Assembly (NCBI GenBank): GCA_947474415.1 | Contig: CANJKD010000069.1 | Coordinates: 1 to 8,442, forward strand | From: Burkholderiales bacterium | Lineage (GTDB): Bacteria > Pseudomonadota > Gammaproteobacteria > Burkholderiales > Burkholderiaceae_C | Length of the DNA stretch: 8,442 bases | Direction: 5' to 3' | Shown: positions 7,705-8,442 of the stretch, in pieces | How positions within the stretch are numbered: the first letter of the stretch is position 1 | Layout: each line of letters starts with the position of its first letter | Translations under genes and position numbers: made by a program | The notes under the pieces: model-generated | Told to the model about the DNA's origin: nothing | Database searches by the model: none | What the model saw: only the letters and a program-made list of their open reading frames with translations

Positions 7705-7713
7705 ACGTCGCGC
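7694..7713 (+). terminator. Weak hairpin at the convergent gene end
   Basis: GCGCGGCGT (7694-7702) can pair with ACGTCGCGC (7705-7713), including one G-U pair, across the stop codon of the DUF6065-like gene. No T-run follows. The wobble pair favours a + strand transcript. This may help end that gene, but such GC-rich pairing can arise by chance here. Confidence 0.25.
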
Positions 7714-7723
7714 GGGCGGCGCC

Positions 7724-8173
7724 TCACCCGGCGCTCAGGCCGGCAGGCTGCGGCACCAGGCCCAGCACCTGCCGCAGCGCCGCTTCCGCACCCGCCAGGT
7801 CACGCAGGTCATGGCGCGTCAGTGCCAGTGCGAACCAGGCGTCGACATGCGTTGGCGACAGCGCCACGGCACGGGCCAGAGCCCGCTCCGCGTCTTGCCA
7901 CTGGGCTGCAGCACGGGCCACATCGCCGGCCACCAGCAGCGCGGGCAGGTGATCGGGGCGAAGGCTCAGGCTGGCGGCGATGGCACTCGTGGCGGCCTCC
8001 AGCTGCCCTTGCTTCAGGCACAGCACGGCAAGCGGCTGCAACACGGCCGGGTGCGGCCCGTGGCTGGCAAGCGTGTGTTCGCAAAGCAGCTTTGCGCGTT
8101 CGGGTTGGCCGGCGTTGACGTGTGCGATCGCCAGGGCGAGGCATTGTTCGGCAGATGCAGCAGGCGTGTTCAT
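7724..8173 (-). CDS. Small tetratricopeptide-repeat (TPR) protein
   Basis: A 149-residue, Ala/Leu-rich, all-helical protein made almost entirely of TPR units, with no signal peptide or membrane segment. About four helix pairs of 34 residues can be read: roughly residues 8-41 (ALAIAHVNAGQPERAKLLCE), 43-75 (LAVLCLKQGQLEAATSAI), 77-108 (LLVAGDVARAAAQWQDAERA) and 110-141 (WFALALTRHDLRDLAGAEAAL). The repeats show the usual small-residue and Gly/Ala positions and terminal Pro (RPDH, SPTH). TPR arrays bind other proteins; the partner is not evident. The start at 8173 is the only Met near the N-terminus, but no clear Shine-Dalgarno precedes it. The gene lies 45 nt downstream of the receiver-domain gene on the same strand, so the two may be cotranscribed and functionally linked. 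Confidence 0.75.
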   Translation of the reverse strand: MNTPAASAEQCLALAIAHVNAGQPERAKLLCEHTLASHGPHPAVLQPLAVLCLKQGQLEAATSAIAASLSLRPDHLPALLVAGDVARAAAQWQDAERALARAVALSPTHVDAWFALALTRHDLRDLAGAEAALRQVLGLVPQPAGLSAG

Positions 8174-8185
8174 GCGCCGATGCTA

Positions 8186-8211
8186 CGGCGGCCGCATCGA
8201 TCGGGCCGCCG
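8186..8211. repeat. Perfect 8-bp inverted repeat between the receiver and TPR genes
   Basis: CGGCGGCC (8186-8193) and GGCCGCCG (8204-8211) flank a 10-nt loop containing ATCGAT. It fills most of the 45-nt gap between the two - strand genes. It may form an intercistronic hairpin; without a T-run it is not a clear terminator. Confidence 0.4.
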
Positions 8212-8218
8212 CCGCCGC

Positions 8219-8442
8219 TCAGGCCGGCGCCATCAGGCGTTCGATCGTGTCGATCAACTGCAAGGGGCTGAACGGCTTCACGAGGTACACGTCGGCGCCC
8301 GCCTTCTTGCCGGCCTCGACGTCGCGGGCCTGGCCGCGCGCCGTCAGCAACACCACCTTCACCGACGCCAGCGCGGGGTTCAACTTGATCGCCTTGCAAA
8401 CCTGCAGGCCGTCCATCTCGCCCGGCATCATGACGTCGAGCA
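8219..8442 (-). CDS. CheY-like response regulator receiver domain, C-terminal part (5' end outside window)
   Basis: The C-terminal half of a phospho-receiver (REC) domain; the N-terminal part lies beyond the right edge. The visible frame begins LDVMMPGEMDGLQVCKAI, where the Asp encoded at 8435-8437 is the expected phosphoacceptor in the DxMMPxMDG motif. It continues with VVLLTARG, whose Thr is the conserved switch residue, and with VYLVKPFSPLQLIDTIERL, which has the invariant Lys of the KPF motif. The protein ends a few residues after the last helix, so it is either a stand-alone receiver or one with its receiver at the C-terminus (for example in a hybrid kinase). All visible key residues are intact, so phosphorylation should be possible. 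The frame is open to the edge; an internal Met at 8431 is within the motif and is not the true start. Confidence 0.88.
   Translation of the reverse strand, partial: LDVMMPGEMDGLQVCKAIKLNPALASVKVVLLTARGQARDVEAGKKAGADVYLVKPFSPLQLIDTIERLMAPA

Overview
The window is very GC-rich with dense, tightly packed genes. It looks like a chromosome segment of a betaproteobacterium, most likely Burkholderiales (Rubrivivax/Methylibium/Rhizobacter-like). That is an inference from protein flavour, codon use and the GC-rich palindromes, not from a marker gene.

Positions 1-6880 (+ strand) form one glycerol catabolism/uptake operon. It holds the C-terminal part of aerobic glycerol-3-phosphate dehydrogenase (glpD), two ABC ATPases (glpS, glpT), two permeases (glpP, glpQ), a 102-residue membrane protein of the DUF2160 type, and a large periplasmic binding protein (glpV). 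Gene order and protein features match the GlpSTPQV glycerol ABC importer described in Rhizobium leguminosarum. Junctions from glpD to glpQ overlap or are 1 nt apart, which suggests translational coupling. GlpV would capture glycerol in the periplasm, GlpPQ would move it across the membrane powered by GlpST, a glycerol kinase (not in the window) would phosphorylate it, and GlpD would oxidise glycerol-3-phosphate to DHAP.

Positions 6881-6996 hold a cluster of perfect GC-rich palindromes that probably ends the operon. A + strand gene follows (6997-7704) for a 235-residue protein of unknown function resembling DUF6065. On the - strand and convergent with it are a small TPR protein (7724-8173) and, upstream of that, the C-terminal half of a CheY-like receiver domain (8219 to the window end). 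No gene-free stretch exceeds 120 nt. I see no tRNA, rRNA, CRISPR array, transposase or integrase.

The most noteworthy observations are: (1) GlpS and GlpT carry complementary degenerate ATPase motifs that predict one canonical and one degenerate ATP site; (2) a GC-rich palindromic element of about 74 bp is translated in frame inside glpD and resembles the palindromes after glpV; (3) a stem-loop lies directly ahead of glpV.
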